Shown one piece after another: positions 1 to 8,552 of a stretch of DNA of 64,000 nucleotides. The stretch covers positions 1,116,001 to 1,180,000 of the forward strand of contig NZ_CP093311.1 in NCBI RefSeq assembly GCF_024498955.1, in the 5' to 3' direction. Below the pieces are notes generated by a model that worked only from the letters and a program-made list of their open reading frames with translations, had not been told where the DNA came from and made no database searches. A program made the position numbers and the translations under genes. Position 1 is the stretch's first letter. Every line of letters begins with the position of its first letter. This DNA is from Thermomonas paludicola (lineage in GTDB: Bacteria > Pseudomonadota > Gammaproteobacteria > Xanthomonadales > Xanthomonadaceae).

Positions 1-140
1 AGTCGCTGGGCCGCACCTGGCTGCGGCGCCCGGACTTGCTGGACGAAGCGGTGCTGTCGAAACAGGACGCGGCTTTACTGGACGCATTCCGGACGCGTTG
101 GCTGCAGGCGGTTGGCGAGCCGCCGCAGGGAGATGCATGA
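1..140 (+). CDS. trmD: TrmD, tRNA (guanine-37-N1)-methyltransferase, C-terminal end only
   Basis: Only the last 46 codons of this gene are in the window; it runs off the left edge in frame 3. The visible tail ([13 protein letters not shown] near its beginning, then a helical acidic/Leu segment) resembles the C-terminal end of TrmD, the SAM-dependent enzyme that methylates G37 of tRNAs to keep the reading frame. The next gene is rplS, and rpsP-rimM-trmD-rplS is the normal order in Proteobacteria, which supports the call. The catalytic trefoil-knot domain is outside the window, so the identification rests on the tail and on context. Confidence 0.8.
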   Translation, partial: SLGRTWLRRPDLLDEAVLSKQDAALLDAFRTRWLQAVGEPPQGDA

Positions 141-148
141 GCGCCTGC

Positions 149-219
149 CATGGCACTGGAATTACCGCTATAATGCCGGGCTGGGCCATGCCCTGATGTT
201 GTTCCACCCCAGTGCCATG
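149..219. promoter_or_regulatory. rplS promoter -10 bracketed by an 11-bp inverted repeat
   Basis: A perfect TATAAT lies at 169-174 in the gap between trmD and rplS; no good -35 is visible upstream, so the promoter call is moderate. The hexamer sits inside an exact inverted repeat, CATGGCACTGG at 149-159 and CCAGTGCCATG at 209-219. In read-through RNA from trmD both arms could pair. RNA started at the TATAAT would carry only the right arm. The repeat could also be a protein site. Confidence 0.45.
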
Positions 220-302
220 ACGCGGGTCCACGTGCACTCGCGCAACAACTACTCCAACAGGCGCGTGCGTCCGCACGCAACAAGACTCAACAGGTTGATC
301 CC

Positions 303-728
303 ATGAACAAGCCCTCGATCCACACGCTGCTCCAGGAATTCGAATCCGCCCAGGTTGCGCGCAAGCTGCCCGACTTCGGCCCCGGCGATACCGTCATCGT
401 CAACGTCAAGGTGAAGGAAGGCAATCGCGAGCGCGTGCAGGCCTACGAAGGCGTGGTCATTGCCAAGAAGAACGCCGGCCTGAACTCCGCGTTCACCGTG
501 CGCAAGATCTCGCATGGCTTCGGCGTCGAACGCGTGTTCCAGACCTACAGCGCGGTCATCGACTCGGTGGAAGTGAAGCGCCGCGGCGATGTGCGCGCCA
601 GCAAGCTGTACTACCTGCGCGGCCTGGAAGGCAAGAAGGCGCGCATCAAGGAAGACCTGGCCGGCAATGCCAAGGCGCGAGCCAAGGCGGCTGCGGCTGC
701 AGCCGCGGCGACTGAAGCGGCCGAATAA
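303..728 (+). CDS. rplS: 50S ribosomal protein L19
   Basis: Ribosomal protein L19 binds 23S rRNA at the interface with the 30S subunit and contributes to an intersubunit bridge. The first ~115 residues are a full-length L19: the PGDTV turn, the [13 protein letters not shown] strand pair, and the Phe-Gly-Val-Glu-Arg-Val-Phe and KLYYLRG blocks are all recognisable. The protein is 141 residues against about 115 in Escherichia coli. The excess is an Ala/Lys-rich tail (residues ~122-141), a common form of extension in high-GC gammaproteobacteria. It follows trmD and is closed by a strong terminator, so it is the last gene of the ribosomal/tRNA-modification operon. Confidence 0.97.
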   Translation: MNKPSIHTLLQEFESAQVARKLPDFGPGDTVIVNVKVKEGNRERVQAYEGVVIAKKNAGLNSAFTVRKISHGFGVERVFQTYSAVIDSVEVKRRGDVRASKLYYLRGLEGKKARIKEDLAGNAKARAKAAAAAAAATEAAE

Positions 729-749
729 GGCGCGCGGTTATCCGCACGG

Positions 750-778
750 CGGCCACCTTCGGGTGGCCGTTTGCGTTT
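750..778 (+). terminator. Rho-independent terminator of the trmD-rplS operon
   Basis: An 8-bp stem CGGCCACC / GGTGGCCG closes a TTCG tetraloop and is followed by a T-rich run. It starts 21 bases after the rplS stop codon and ends before the hslR start. Confidence 0.85.
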
Positions 779-792
779 CAGGTCGCCTATCC

Positions 793-1200
793 ATGCACAT
801 GCAGCCCGAAGCCGATGCCGGTGTGCGCCTTGATCTATGGTTGTGGGCTGCGCGCTTTTACAAGACCCGTGCGCTGGCCAGGCAGGCCATCGAAACCGGC
901 AAGGTCGAACTTGGCGGGCAGCGCGCCAAGCCCGCGCGCAGCGTGCGGGTTGGCGATGCGCTGGTGGTGATGCGCGGCGAAGAACGTTTCCAGCTTGAAG
1001 TGCGCGCGCTGTCCACGACGCGTGGCCCGGCTCGCATCGCACAAACCCTGTATCTGGAGTCCGACGCTTCCATGCTGGCGCGCCAGCAGGAGCGCCAGCA
1101 ACGCCTGGCGGAGCGCGCGGGCTTCCAGCCGCCGGACACCAGGCCGGACAAGCGGGCACGCCGCCTGATTCGCGCATTGGGTGATATCGATGCGATATAG
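793..1200 (+). CDS. hslR: Hsp15-like S4-domain RNA-binding protein
   Basis: A 135-residue protein of the Hsp15 (HslR) family, heat-shock proteins that bind stalled 50S subunits carrying peptidyl-tRNA and help recycle them. Residues ~12-70 form an S4 RNA-binding domain (RLDLWLWAARFYKTR followed by a GKVELGG turn). The C-terminal third is basic and helical, as in E. coli Hsp15, and total length matches (133 in E. coli). I chose the ATG at 793 because it begins just before the S4 domain; longer readings would run back through the rplS terminator and into rplS. It stands alone between the rplS terminator and an unrelated peptidase gene. Confidence 0.85.
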   Translation: MHMQPEADAGVRLDLWLWAARFYKTRALARQAIETGKVELGGQRAKPARSVRVGDALVVMRGEERFQLEVRALSTTRGPARIAQTLYLESDASMLARQQERQQRLAERAGFQPPDTRPDKRARRLIRALGDIDAI

Positions 1201-1325
1201 CGGGCGTCCCCTGCGCACTAGGCTGATTGGCCACGTCCCGAACTTCGCGCTTAGGCCGTTTCGGGAATGGTGTACTGCTTGGCCTGCCGGCAGCATGTGC
1301 CCACGTTGAAACGTTGGGGTAGGGC

Positions 1326-2051
1326 ATGGCCGTCACGGTCTTGAAAATGGGGGCGCGGGGGGAGCCGGTGCGCCGCCTGCAGGAAGCATTGAACCGCAAG
1401 TTGCCGGGTGCGGCGTTGGCCACGGATGGGGATTTCGGCAACCGGACCCTGGCCGCGGTGCGGCGTTACCAGGACGAGGCCTGGCTGGTGGTCGATGGCG
1501 AGGCCGGGCAATGCACCCAAAATGCCTTGTTCGATGCGGAGTCCTACGCCGCGATTCGCCACCAGCGCCCCTTCATCCCGCAGCCAACACAAACGACCTG
1601 TTGGGCGGCAGCCACTGCAATGCTCAAGCGCAGCACCGTCAATGCGGTGAAGGCGGCTACCCCGGCCGACATGTGGAGTGACCAGGACGGGCTGTACAAC
1701 CAGAGCGATGTCGGCAATTGGGTGCCGCAGACCGAACGCTATGCGCGGGCCCACGGGCTGCGTTACTTTCCCCCCGCCTCGCGGACACCGCAGGCCTTCG
1801 CCGCGATGCTGCGGGCAGGGCCGCTGATGGTCGATACGCTCTGGCGCTCCAGCGAATACGCCAAGGGAAACGCAAGCCCGGGCCACATGACGGTGGTGGT
1901 GGGGATTCGCGGCGACGCGGATCCAAGCGGGCGCGGAACCAGCCTGATGGTGTTCGATCCCTGGGCGCCCAATGTCGGCAGGCAATGGCGGGTCAGTTAT
2001 TACGCCTGGATGACCGAAGTCAGCACCCGGACATACCGCCTGTTCCAGTAG
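1326..2051 (+). CDS. Peptidoglycan-binding domain fused to a C70/papain-like cysteine peptidase
   Basis: A 241-residue two-domain protein. Residues ~4-69 look like a PG_binding_1 module (GARGEPVRRLQEAL, then DGDFGNRT and the VRRYQ helix). The rest resembles the AvrRpt2-like papain-fold peptidases (MEROPS C70, Pfam Peptidase_C39-like). Candidate active-site residues are Cys92 in TTCWAA, Gln86 six residues before it, His187 in PGHMTVVVG, and Asp211 in VFDPW. No signal peptide or membrane segment is visible, so export, if any, would need a specialised or lytic route. It is monocistronic, and its last 32 bases overlap the end of the convergent Lrp-type gene. The domain assignment is confident; substrate and role are unknown. 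An effector-like or cell-wall-directed toxin is one possibility. Confidence 0.7.
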   Translation: MAVTVLKMGARGEPVRRLQEALNRKLPGAALATDGDFGNRTLAAVRRYQDEAWLVVDGEAGQCTQNALFDAESYAAIRHQRPFIPQPTQTTCWAAATAMLKRSTVNAVKAATPADMWSDQDGLYNQSDVGNWVPQTERYARAHGLRYFPPASRTPQAFAAMLRAGPLMVDTLWRSSEYAKGNASPGHMTVVVGIRGDADPSGRGTSLMVFDPWAPNVGRQWRVSYYAWMTEVSTRTYRLFQ

Positions 2052-2538
2052 GAGGCGGCGTGCCTTCCGGCTGCCCGATGGCGGGCGAGGGGGGCAGCTC
2101 GACATTGCGCCGGAACTCGAAGATCAGTCGCGTTTCGATGTGCGCCACCTCTTCGCGCTCGGTGAAGGCGGTCAAGGTGAAGTTGCGCAGGTGTTCGCTG
2201 TCGCGCACGCCCACGTGCACCAGGAAATCGTCGGCGCCGGCCACGTGATAGCAGGCCAATGCTTCGGGCAGGTGCAGCACGTGGTGGTGAAATCCATCGA
2301 CCAGCGCGCGCGAATGCTTCGCCAGGCGCACCGACACCATCGCCTGCAGGCCGACGCCAATCGCGGCCGGCGCAATCTCGGCGTGGTAGCCCAGCAGCAC
2401 CTTCTCCTCGCGCATCCGGCGCACGCGTTCCAGTGCGGTTGACGGCGCGATGCCGACTTTGGCGGCCAGATCCTTGTTTGGCAGGCGTGCATTCTTCCGC
2501 AACAGGCGCAGCAAGGCGTAGTCGATTCGATCAAGCAT
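2020..2538 (-). CDS. Lrp/AsnC-family transcriptional regulator
   Basis: A 172-residue Lrp/AsnC regulator. The N-terminal winged-helix (LDRIDYALLRLL, LPNKDLAAKVGIAPSTALERVRRM) is followed by the alpha/beta ligand-binding domain (VRLAKHSRALVDGF, YHVAGADDFLVHVGVRD, HIETRLIFEFRR). About 20 Pro/Gly-rich residues extend beyond the usual end and overlap the tail of the convergent peptidase gene. It is divergent from a PLP gamma-lyase gene across a 96-base AT-rich gap containing an 8-bp inverted repeat. The same pairing is known for Pseudomonas putida mdeR-mdeA, where the Lrp-type protein activates methionine gamma-lyase. By analogy it probably senses a sulfur amino acid or a product and controls its neighbour. 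Confidence 0.9.
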   Translation of the reverse strand: MLDRIDYALLRLLRKNARLPNKDLAAKVGIAPSTALERVRRMREEKVLLGYHAEIAPAAIGVGLQAMVSVRLAKHSRALVDGFHHHVLHLPEALACYHVAGADDFLVHVGVRDSEHLRNFTLTAFTEREEVAHIETRLIFEFRRNVELPPSPAIGQPEGTPPPTGTGGMSGC

Positions 2539-2563
2539 GGCTTATGGCTTCTATATTGAAATA

Positions 2564-2594
2564 TTGTTCGATATGCATGTTTAACGTCGAACAA
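2564..2594. promoter_or_regulatory. Putative operator between the Lrp-type regulator and the gamma-lyase
   Basis: An exact inverted repeat, TTGTTCGA at 2564-2571 and TCGAACAA at 2587-2594, with a 15-base AT-rich spacer. It lies in the shared divergent upstream region, where an autoregulating Lrp/AsnC protein would be expected to bind. Palindrome and location are seen; the binding partner is inferred. Confidence 0.55.
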
Positions 2595-2634
2595 GGTTCT
2601 AGCATAGCGGTATCCATCCGTATCGGAGATCGCC

Positions 2635-3810
2635 ATGCCTCGTTTCCAGACCACCGCCGTCCACGCCGGCCGCGAAGACTTCAACGCGCTGTGCGTGCAC
2701 GCGCCGCCGCTCGACCTGTCCACCACCTATCCCATCGCTGATCTGGACGTGGGCAGTGCCAGCTTCGATGCGCTGGTGGGCGGGCAGGCCAACGCCGCCA
2801 ATCCCATCTACGCGCGCCTGCACAATCCCACCGTGGCGCGCACCGAGAATGCGATCGCGGCGCTTGAAGGCACCGAAGCCTGTGTGGCCTATGCCTCGGG
2901 CATGGCCGCGATGACCGCCGTGCTGCTGGATCGCGCCCAGCACGGCAAGCATGTGCTGGTGCTGCGGCCGCTGTACGGCACCTCCGATCACCTGCTGGCC
3001 ACCGGCATGTGCGGGCTGGAGCCGGAGTTCGTCACCGATGCGGCCGAAATTGCGGCGCGCCTGCGCCCGGAGACCGCGCTGGTGGTGATCGAAACCCCCT
3101 CCAATCCCACTCTCAATCTGATCGATATCCGTGCTGTCGTCGCGGCTGCGGGGAAGGTGCCGGTGCTGGTGGATTCCACCTTCGCCACGCCGGTGTTGCA
3201 GCGCCCGGTGGAGTTTGGTGCGACCTATGTGCTGCACAGCGCCACCAAGTTCCTTGGCGGGCATGGTGACGTGATCGCCGGCGTGATTTGCTGCGATGAC
3301 GCGCATGCCGCACCGCTGCGCACCGTGCGCGCGGCCACCGGCGCGTTGCTGCACCCATTGGCGGCATACCTGCTGCATCGTGGCTTGCCGACGCTGAAGC
3401 TGCGGGTGGAGGCGGCGCAGGCCAATGCACAAGTGTTGGCGCAGCGTCTTGTCGAGCATCCGGCGGTCGCCAAGGTGTTCTATCCGGGCCTGAAGGACGC
3501 GGTGAACGGCCAGCTGGTTGGCCAGCAGATGTCAGGCCCCGGCACCCTGATGGCATTCGAGGTGCGGGGTGGCCACGATGCGGCGGCCAAATTGATGGCA
3601 TCGGTAAAGGTGATGACTGCCGCCGTCAGCCTGGGCTCGGTGGATACCTTGATCCAGCATCCTGCCGGACTGACCCACCGCATGGTGGATGAGAAGGTCA
3701 AGGCCGCGACCGGCATCACCCCGGGTCTGCTGCGGCTGTCGGTGGGCATCGAAGACGTCGAGGATCTGTGGGACGACTTGCTGCAAGCGCTGTCACGGGC
3801 CAGCGCATAG
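2635..3810 (+). CDS. Cys/Met-metabolism PLP enzyme (methionine gamma-lyase / cystathionine lyase type)
   Basis: A 391-residue fold-type I PLP enzyme of the Cys/Met metabolism family, which cleaves or forms the gamma C-S bond of methionine, homocysteine or cystathionine. Visible signatures are the phosphate-binding YARLHNPT (residues 59-66), the SGMAA helix (~88-92), the IETPSNPT block, the VDSTFATPVLQRP stretch, and the Schiff-base lysine Lys205 in HSATKFLGGHGD. In P. putida methionine gamma-lyase the Leu-Tyr-Gly motif is followed by a Cys that favours methionine; here the equivalent position reads Thr (LYGTS). The substrate may therefore be cystathionine or broader. The divergent Lrp-type regulator favours a catabolic, inducible role. 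The start is the ATG preceded by CGGAG. Confidence 0.88.
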   Translation: MPRFQTTAVHAGREDFNALCVHAPPLDLSTTYPIADLDVGSASFDALVGGQANAANPIYARLHNPTVARTENAIAALEGTEACVAYASGMAAMTAVLLDRAQHGKHVLVLRPLYGTSDHLLATGMCGLEPEFVTDAAEIAARLRPETALVVIETPSNPTLNLIDIRAVVAAAGKVPVLVDSTFATPVLQRPVEFGATYVLHSATKFLGGHGDVIAGVICCDDAHAAPLRTVRAATGALLHPLAAYLLHRGLPTLKLRVEAAQANAQVLAQRLVEHPAVAKVFYPGLKDAVNGQLVGQQMSGPGTLMAFEVRGGHDAAAKLMASVKVMTAAVSLGSVDTLIQHPAGLTHRMVDEKVKAATGITPGLLRLSVGIEDVEDLWDDLLQALSRASA

Positions 3811-3827
3811 CCGGCAGAGCGTTGCGG

Positions 3828-4529
3828 TCAATCTGGATCCGGCCCATCGATGCGCCGGCTCCAGTCTTCCACCTCGCATTGCTGCAGGCGGCGTTCCACC
3901 AGCTTTCGCCATGACGGTACCAGCGGAAGCTGCAGTGCGGGTTGCAGTACCGCCGGGTCGAGCACGCGGTCAAACAGTACCGCGTTGAGTCGGCGCAGCG
4001 TCCAGCCCGGATGCGGCCGCGCAGTCAGCGTCAACAGGTCGCCGGCCGTTGCGCTGCCCGCCTGCAGCACGCGGTAATACCATCCGGTGCGGCCGGTGGT
4101 CTGCACCCGTCGTGCCATGTCGGTCACCCCGAAACGGTCGTTGAGCTTCCAGCACGGCTGCCGGCCCTGGCTGATTTCCAGCAGTGCGCTGCCCAGCGTG
4201 AAGCGGTCGCCGATGCACACCTCGCCTTCGTCCAGCCCGCGCGTGCTGATGTTCTCGCCAAACGCACCGGGGGTTTGCAGCAGCGGCAGCGGGCCAAGGT
4301 CTGCCTGCCAGTCTGCGTAATGCTCGAATGCGTAATGGTGCAGGGCCTTGTCCGGCCCGCCATGGACGCGGGTGTCGCCCTGTTCGTCGCCCTCCAGCCC
4401 AAGCTCGCCGATCCGCACGATGCCGGCGCGCAGGTGTTTGTCGATGCCGCTGGCGCTGCCGGGCCGCGTATAGGCCTTGGCACGCCCGGTCAACAGGGCA
4501 TCCACGCGCACGGCGAGGCGAGTCGTCAT
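3828..4529 (-). CDS. yiiM: MOSC-domain protein, YiiM-like
   Basis: A 233-residue MOSC-domain protein. The N-terminal [21 protein letters not shown] block (the HGG motif and following Tyr/His residues) and the [14 protein letters not shown] motif with the conserved cysteine mark the YiiM branch. These proteins are related to the sulfur-carrying domain of molybdenum-cofactor sulfurase. E. coli YiiM takes part in reduction of N-hydroxylated base analogues and other hydroxylamino compounds. The ATG overlaps the mutS stop codon by 4 bases, so it is translated with MutS. That pairing fits protection against mutagenic hydroxylated bases, although the link is inferred from position only. Confidence 0.85.
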   Translation of the reverse strand: MTTRLAVRVDALLTGRAKAYTRPGSASGIDKHLRAGIVRIGELGLEGDEQGDTRVHGGPDKALHHYAFEHYADWQADLGPLPLLQTPGAFGENISTRGLDEGEVCIGDRFTLGSALLEISQGRQPCWKLNDRFGVTDMARRVQTTGRTGWYYRVLQAGSATAGDLLTLTARPHPGWTLRRLNAVLFDRVLDPAVLQPALQLPLVPSWRKLVERRLQQCEVEDWSRRIDGPDPD

Positions 4530-7114
4530 GCCAGTGCCTTCAGCCGATACAGCGCTTCCAGCGCTTGTTTCGGCGTGAGGTCGTCCGGGTCCAGCGCGCC
4601 CAGTGCGTCCAGCGCGGCGGACGACGGTGCAAACAGGCCGAATTGCTGCGGCGCGTCCAATGCCGGTGCGCTCATCTGCGCACTGGGTGCATCGCGACCT
4701 TGCGCCTCCAGTTCGGCAAGCCGTGCACGCGCCTGCTGCAATGCCGCGTTGGGCAGGCCGGCCAGCGCCGCCACCTGCAAGCCGAAGCTGCGGTTGGCCG
4801 GGCCGGGCCGCACCGCGTGCATGAACACCAGTGCATCACCGTGCTCAACGGCATCCAGATGCAGATTCGCAATTCCGCTGCCGGGCTCGGCAAGCGTGGT
4901 CAACTCGAAATAGTGGGTGGCAAACAGGGTGTAGCTGCGATTGCTCGATGCCAACTGTCGCGCCACGGCGTCGGCCAGGGCCAGACCGTCGTAGGTGGAC
5001 GTGCCGCGGCCGATCTCATCCATCAGCACCAGTGACTGCTCGGTGGCGTGATGCAGGATGTAAGCGGTTTCGCTCATCTCCACCATGAAGGTGGACTGGC
5101 CGCGGGCGAGGTCGTCGCCGGCGCCGATGCGGGTGAGGATGCGGTCGATCGGGCCGATCTCCGCCCTCGATGCCGGCACGAAGCTGCCGATGCAGGCCAG
5201 CAGCACGATCAGCGCGTTCTGGCGCATGAAAGTGGACTTGCCGCCCATGTTGGGGCCAGTGATGATGTACATGCGGGTGCCGCTTCCATCCGGCTCGCTG
5301 TCGAACAGCAGGTCGTTGGGCTCGAACGGTGCGTCGCGCAGCGCCTCCACCACCGGATGCCGGCCGCGTTCGATGGCGATGCCCGGGGTGTCGCGCAGCA
5401 TCGGCATTGCCCAATCCAGCGTTTGCGCGCGTTCGGCAAAACCCGCCAGAACGTCCAGCTCGCTCAGTGCGTTGGCGCAGTGGCGCAGCGGCTCCAGCAC
5501 GTGGTTGAGCTGATCCAGCAGGCTTTCGTACAGCAGCTTTTCGCGTGACAGCGAACGCTCGCGCGCAGACAGCACTTTGTCCTCGAAGGCCTTCAGCTCC
5601 TCGGTGATGTAGCGCTCGGCGCCGGTCAGCGTCTGGCGGCGGGTGTAATGCACCGGCGCCTTGTGGTTCTGTCCCTTGCTGATTTCGATGTAGTAGCCGT
5701 GCACGCGGTTGTAGCCGACTTTCAGGGTGGGGATGCCGCTGGCCTCGCGCTCGCGCGTTTCCAGGTCGATCAGGAATTGATCGGCATGGGTCGAGAGTTG
5801 GCGAAGCTCGTCGAGTTCGGCATCGAAGCCGTCGGCGATTGTGCCGCCATCGCGTGCGAGCAACGGTGGCTGGGCGACGATGGCCGAGCGCAGCAGATGT
5901 GCCGTGGCGTCATGTTCGCCCAGTGCGGCATGCAGCGCCTGCAGGCGCGGCGAGTCCAGCGGCGCAAGAATGGCTTGCACCGCGGGCAATAGCGACAGGC
6001 CGTCGCGCAGGGTGGACAGGTCGCGCGGTCGTGCGCTGCGCAGCGCCACGCGCGACAGGATGCGTTCCATGTCGCCCAGGCCGCGGAACGCGCCGCGCAG
6101 ATCGTCCTCCGCGCGTGCTTCGAGCAACGTGGCCACCGCATGGTGGCGTTCGCCCACGACCCTGCGGTCGCGCAGCGGCCGGTGCAGCCAGCGCCGCAGC
6201 AGGCGGCCGCCCATCGGCGTGACGGTAGAGTCCAGCACGCCAAGCAAGGTGGCCTTGGCGTCGCCATCGACGCGTGAATCCAGTTCCAGGTGGCGGCGGG
6301 TGGCCGCGTTCATCGCGATGGCGTCGTCGCTGGTTTCCAGCGCGATTGCGCGCAGATGCGGCAGGCGCTGCTTCTGGGTTTCCTCCACATAGCCCAGCAG
6401 GGCGGCAGCGGCCGCCACCGCGCGCGGCTTGTCATCGATGCCGAATGCACCGAGGTCATGCACGCCGAAAAACTGCAGCAACTGGCGACGGCCGCTGTCG
6501 GCATCGAACAACCAGGGCGCGCGACGACGCAGGCCGCGTGCTTCCAGCACCGCATCGGGCCAGCGACCGTCGTCGGGGACCAGGGTTTCCGCCGGTTGCA
6601 GGCGCGCCAACTCGGCTTCCAGCGCGTCATCGCTGTCAACTTCGTTGGCCCGCAGCCTGCCGCTGGCCAGGTCTGCCCACGCCAGCCCGTAGCCGCACTT
6701 GCCGCGGCTGATGGCCAACAGGAGCGTGTCGCGGCGCTCGTCGAGCAGCGCTTCGTCGGTCACCGTGCCGGGAGTGACCAGGCGCACCACCTTGCGTTCC
6801 ACCAATCCTTTCGTGGCTGCCGGATCGCCGATCTGCTCGCAGATCGCCACCGATTCACCCAGCGCCACCAACCGCGCCAGATAGCCTTCGGCCGCGTGGT
6901 AGGGCACCCCGGCCATCGGGATCGGCTGGCCGGCGGAACTGCCGCGCTGGGTCAGCGTGATGTCGAGCAGCCGCGCCGCCTTGCGCGCGTCGTCATAGAA
7001 CATCTCGTAGAAATCGCCCATGCGGAAGAACAGCAACACATCCGGATGCTCCGCCTTGGCGGCGAAGAACTGCTTCATCAGTGGAGTGTGTTCTTCTGTC
7101 TTGGCTTTGGTCAT
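4526..7114 (-). CDS. mutS: DNA mismatch repair protein MutS
   Basis: Full-length MutS (862 residues; E. coli 853), the mismatch-recognition ATPase that starts methyl-directed repair with MutL. Near the N-terminus, residues ~26-40 hold the [11 protein letters not shown] loop with the Phe-X-Glu that probes mispaired bases. The connector, lever and clamp domains follow. The ATPase domain holds the P-loop [15 protein letters not shown] (about residue 615), [16 protein letters not shown] (Walker B and signature) and [11 protein letters not shown]. The C-terminal dimerisation tail ends in a [15 protein letters not shown] segment. It lies 26 bases behind arsB on the same strand and overlaps yiiM by 4 bases. 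No Shine-Dalgarno is obvious, and the start codon lies in a short palindrome (see 7113-7130). Confidence 0.98.
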   Translation of the reverse strand: MTKAKTEEHTPLMKQFFAAKAEHPDVLLFFRMGDFYEMFYDDARKAARLLDITLTQRGSSAGQPIPMAGVPYHAAEGYLARLVALGESVAICEQIGDPAATKGLVERKVVRLVTPGTVTDEALLDERRDTLLLAISRGKCGYGLAWADLASGRLRANEVDSDDALEAELARLQPAETLVPDDGRWPDAVLEARGLRRRAPWLFDADSGRRQLLQFFGVHDLGAFGIDDKPRAVAAAAALLGYVEETQKQRLPHLRAIALETSDDAIAMNAATRRHLELDSRVDGDAKATLLGVLDSTVTPMGGRLLRRWLHRPLRDRRVVGERHHAVATLLEARAEDDLRGAFRGLGDMERILSRVALRSARPRDLSTLRDGLSLLPAVQAILAPLDSPRLQALHAALGEHDATAHLLRSAIVAQPPLLARDGGTIADGFDAELDELRQLSTHADQFLIDLETREREASGIPTLKVGYNRVHGYYIEISKGQNHKAPVHYTRRQTLTGAERYITEELKAFEDKVLSARERSLSREKLLYESLLDQLNHVLEPLRHCANALSELDVLAGFAERAQTLDWAMPMLRDTPGIAIERGRHPVVEALRDAPFEPNDLLFDSEPDGSGTRMYIITGPNMGGKSTFMRQNALIVLLACIGSFVPASRAEIGPIDRILTRIGAGDDLARGQSTFMVEMSETAYILHHATEQSLVLMDEIGRGTSTYDGLALADAVARQLASSNRSYTLFATHYFELTTLAEPGSGIANLHLDAVEHGDALVFMHAVRPGPANRSFGLQVAALAGLPNAALQQARARLAELEAQGRDAPSAQMSAPALDAPQQFGLFAPSSAALDALGALDPDDLTPKQALEALYRLKALA

Positions 7115-7130
7115 GGAAATTGTTTTCCAT
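7113..7130 (-). repeat. Palindrome over the mutS start codon
   Basis: Seven-base arms ATGGAAA / TTTCCAT with a 4-base centre overlap the mutS initiation codon. As RNA it would pair the start codon into a short stem. The arms are AT-rich, so stability is modest. Confidence 0.4.
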
Positions 7131-7140
7131 CAAACGATTA

Positions 7141-8427
7141 TCAAAAAAAATCCAGTCGCAAGGCCAACGCCGTCAAGGTGGCGAGCAGCACGGGGAGCGT
7201 CAGGACCACGCCGACCTTGAAGTAGTAACCCCATGTGATCCGGATGTTCTTGCGCGCCAGCACGTGCAGCCAGAGCAATGTGGCCAGGCTGCCGATCGGC
7301 GTGAATTTCGGTCCCAGATCGCTGCCGATGACATTGGCGTAGATCATTGCCTCACGCACGATACCCTCGGCGTGGCTGGCATCGATGGAGAGCGCACCCA
7401 CCAGTACCGTTGGCATGTTGTTCATGATCGAGGACAAGAACGCGATCAGCAGCCCAGTACCGATCGTGGCCCCCCATACGCCGTATTCAGCAAGATGATC
7501 CAGCACCGTTGCCAAGGTGTCGGTCAATCCCTGGTTGCGCAGTCCGTACACCACCAGGTACATGCCCAGCGAGAACACGACGACCTGCCACGGCGCTTCC
7601 TTGAGTACTTTCCGGATCGAGATCCGCCGCCCGCGTCCCGCAACGCCCAGCAGGGCCAAGGCGCCGGTGCCTGCCACCGCGCTGACGGGGATACCCATTC
7701 GCTCTGATCCGAAAAACCCCGCCAGCAGCAGTGCCAGTACCGCCCAGCCCGCGTTGAAGGTCGTGCGATCGACAATCGCCGAGCGTGGCTCCTTCAGCGT
7801 TGCAGGCGCATAGGTTTGCGGGATGTCGCGGCGAAAGAACCACAGCAGCATGCCCAGCGATGCAGCCACGGAAACAAGATTGACCGGTGCCATGACGGAT
7901 GCGTAGCGGGCGAAGCCGATGCCGAAATAATTCGCCGACACGATATTGACCAGATTGGACACGATCAGCGGCAGGCTGGCGGTGTCGGCGATGAAGCCGG
8001 CCGCCATCACGAACGCAAGCGTGGCCGCCGGGCTGACCCGCATGGCCAGCAGCAGGGCGATGACGATGGGCGTCAGGATCAGCGCCGCGCCGTCATTGGC
8101 GAACAGCGCCGCCATCGCTGCACCGAGCAGGATGAAGAAGGTGAATAGCCGACGCCCGCTGCCCTTGCCCCAGCGCGCCACGTGCAGCGCGGCCCACTCG
8201 AAGAATCCGGCTTCATCCAGCAACAGGCTGATGATGATGACCGCGATGAACGTGAAGGTGGCGTTCCAGACAAAACCCCAGACCGTCGGGATGTCGGCCA
8301 GGCTCACCCCCCCTGTCGCCAGCGCCAGGCTGGCCCCGAACATCGCGCTCCAGCCAACGCCAAGGCCTTTCGGCTGCCAGATGACCAATACGATCGTGGC
8401 GACGAAGATCAGAAGGGCGATCAGCAT
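7141..8427 (-). CDS. arsB: Arsenite efflux permease ArsB
   Basis: A 428-residue ArsB-type arsenite/antimonite efflux permease, inner membrane, 12 predicted helices. Residues match E. coli ArsB almost block for block: [13 protein letters not shown] at the N-terminus, the [13 protein letters not shown] helix, [74 protein letters not shown] and [17 protein letters not shown]. The reading frame is open 21 codons further upstream, but ArsB proteins begin at the Met-Leu used here and the length then matches E. coli (429). Unusually, no arsR, arsC or arsA is nearby; the downstream neighbour on the same strand is mutS, 26 bases away. Confidence 0.95.
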   Translation of the reverse strand: MLIALLIFVATIVLVIWQPKGLGVGWSAMFGASLALATGGVSLADIPTVWGFVWNATFTFIAVIIISLLLDEAGFFEWAALHVARWGKGSGRRLFTFFILLGAAMAALFANDGAALILTPIVIALLLAMRVSPAATLAFVMAAGFIADTASLPLIVSNLVNIVSANYFGIGFARYASVMAPVNLVSVAASLGMLLWFFRRDIPQTYAPATLKEPRSAIVDRTTFNAGWAVLALLLAGFFGSERMGIPVSAVAGTGALALLGVAGRGRRISIRKVLKEAPWQVVVFSLGMYLVVYGLRNQGLTDTLATVLDHLAEYGVWGATIGTGLLIAFLSSIMNNMPTVLVGALSIDASHAEGIVREAMIYANVIGSDLGPKFTPIGSLATLLWLHVLARKNIRITWGYYFKVGVVLTLPVLLATLTALALRLDFF

Positions 8428-8552
8428 GAAGAGAGAGCCTGTCGAGCGCGTGGGGCGGCTGATTCGCGATGGGGACGGGTAGCGAAGCACAGCGCACGGC
8501 GGTGGCTCGCCGTGGCTGTTGGGCCTGCGGGTATCGGGGCGTCAGGTCAGGC

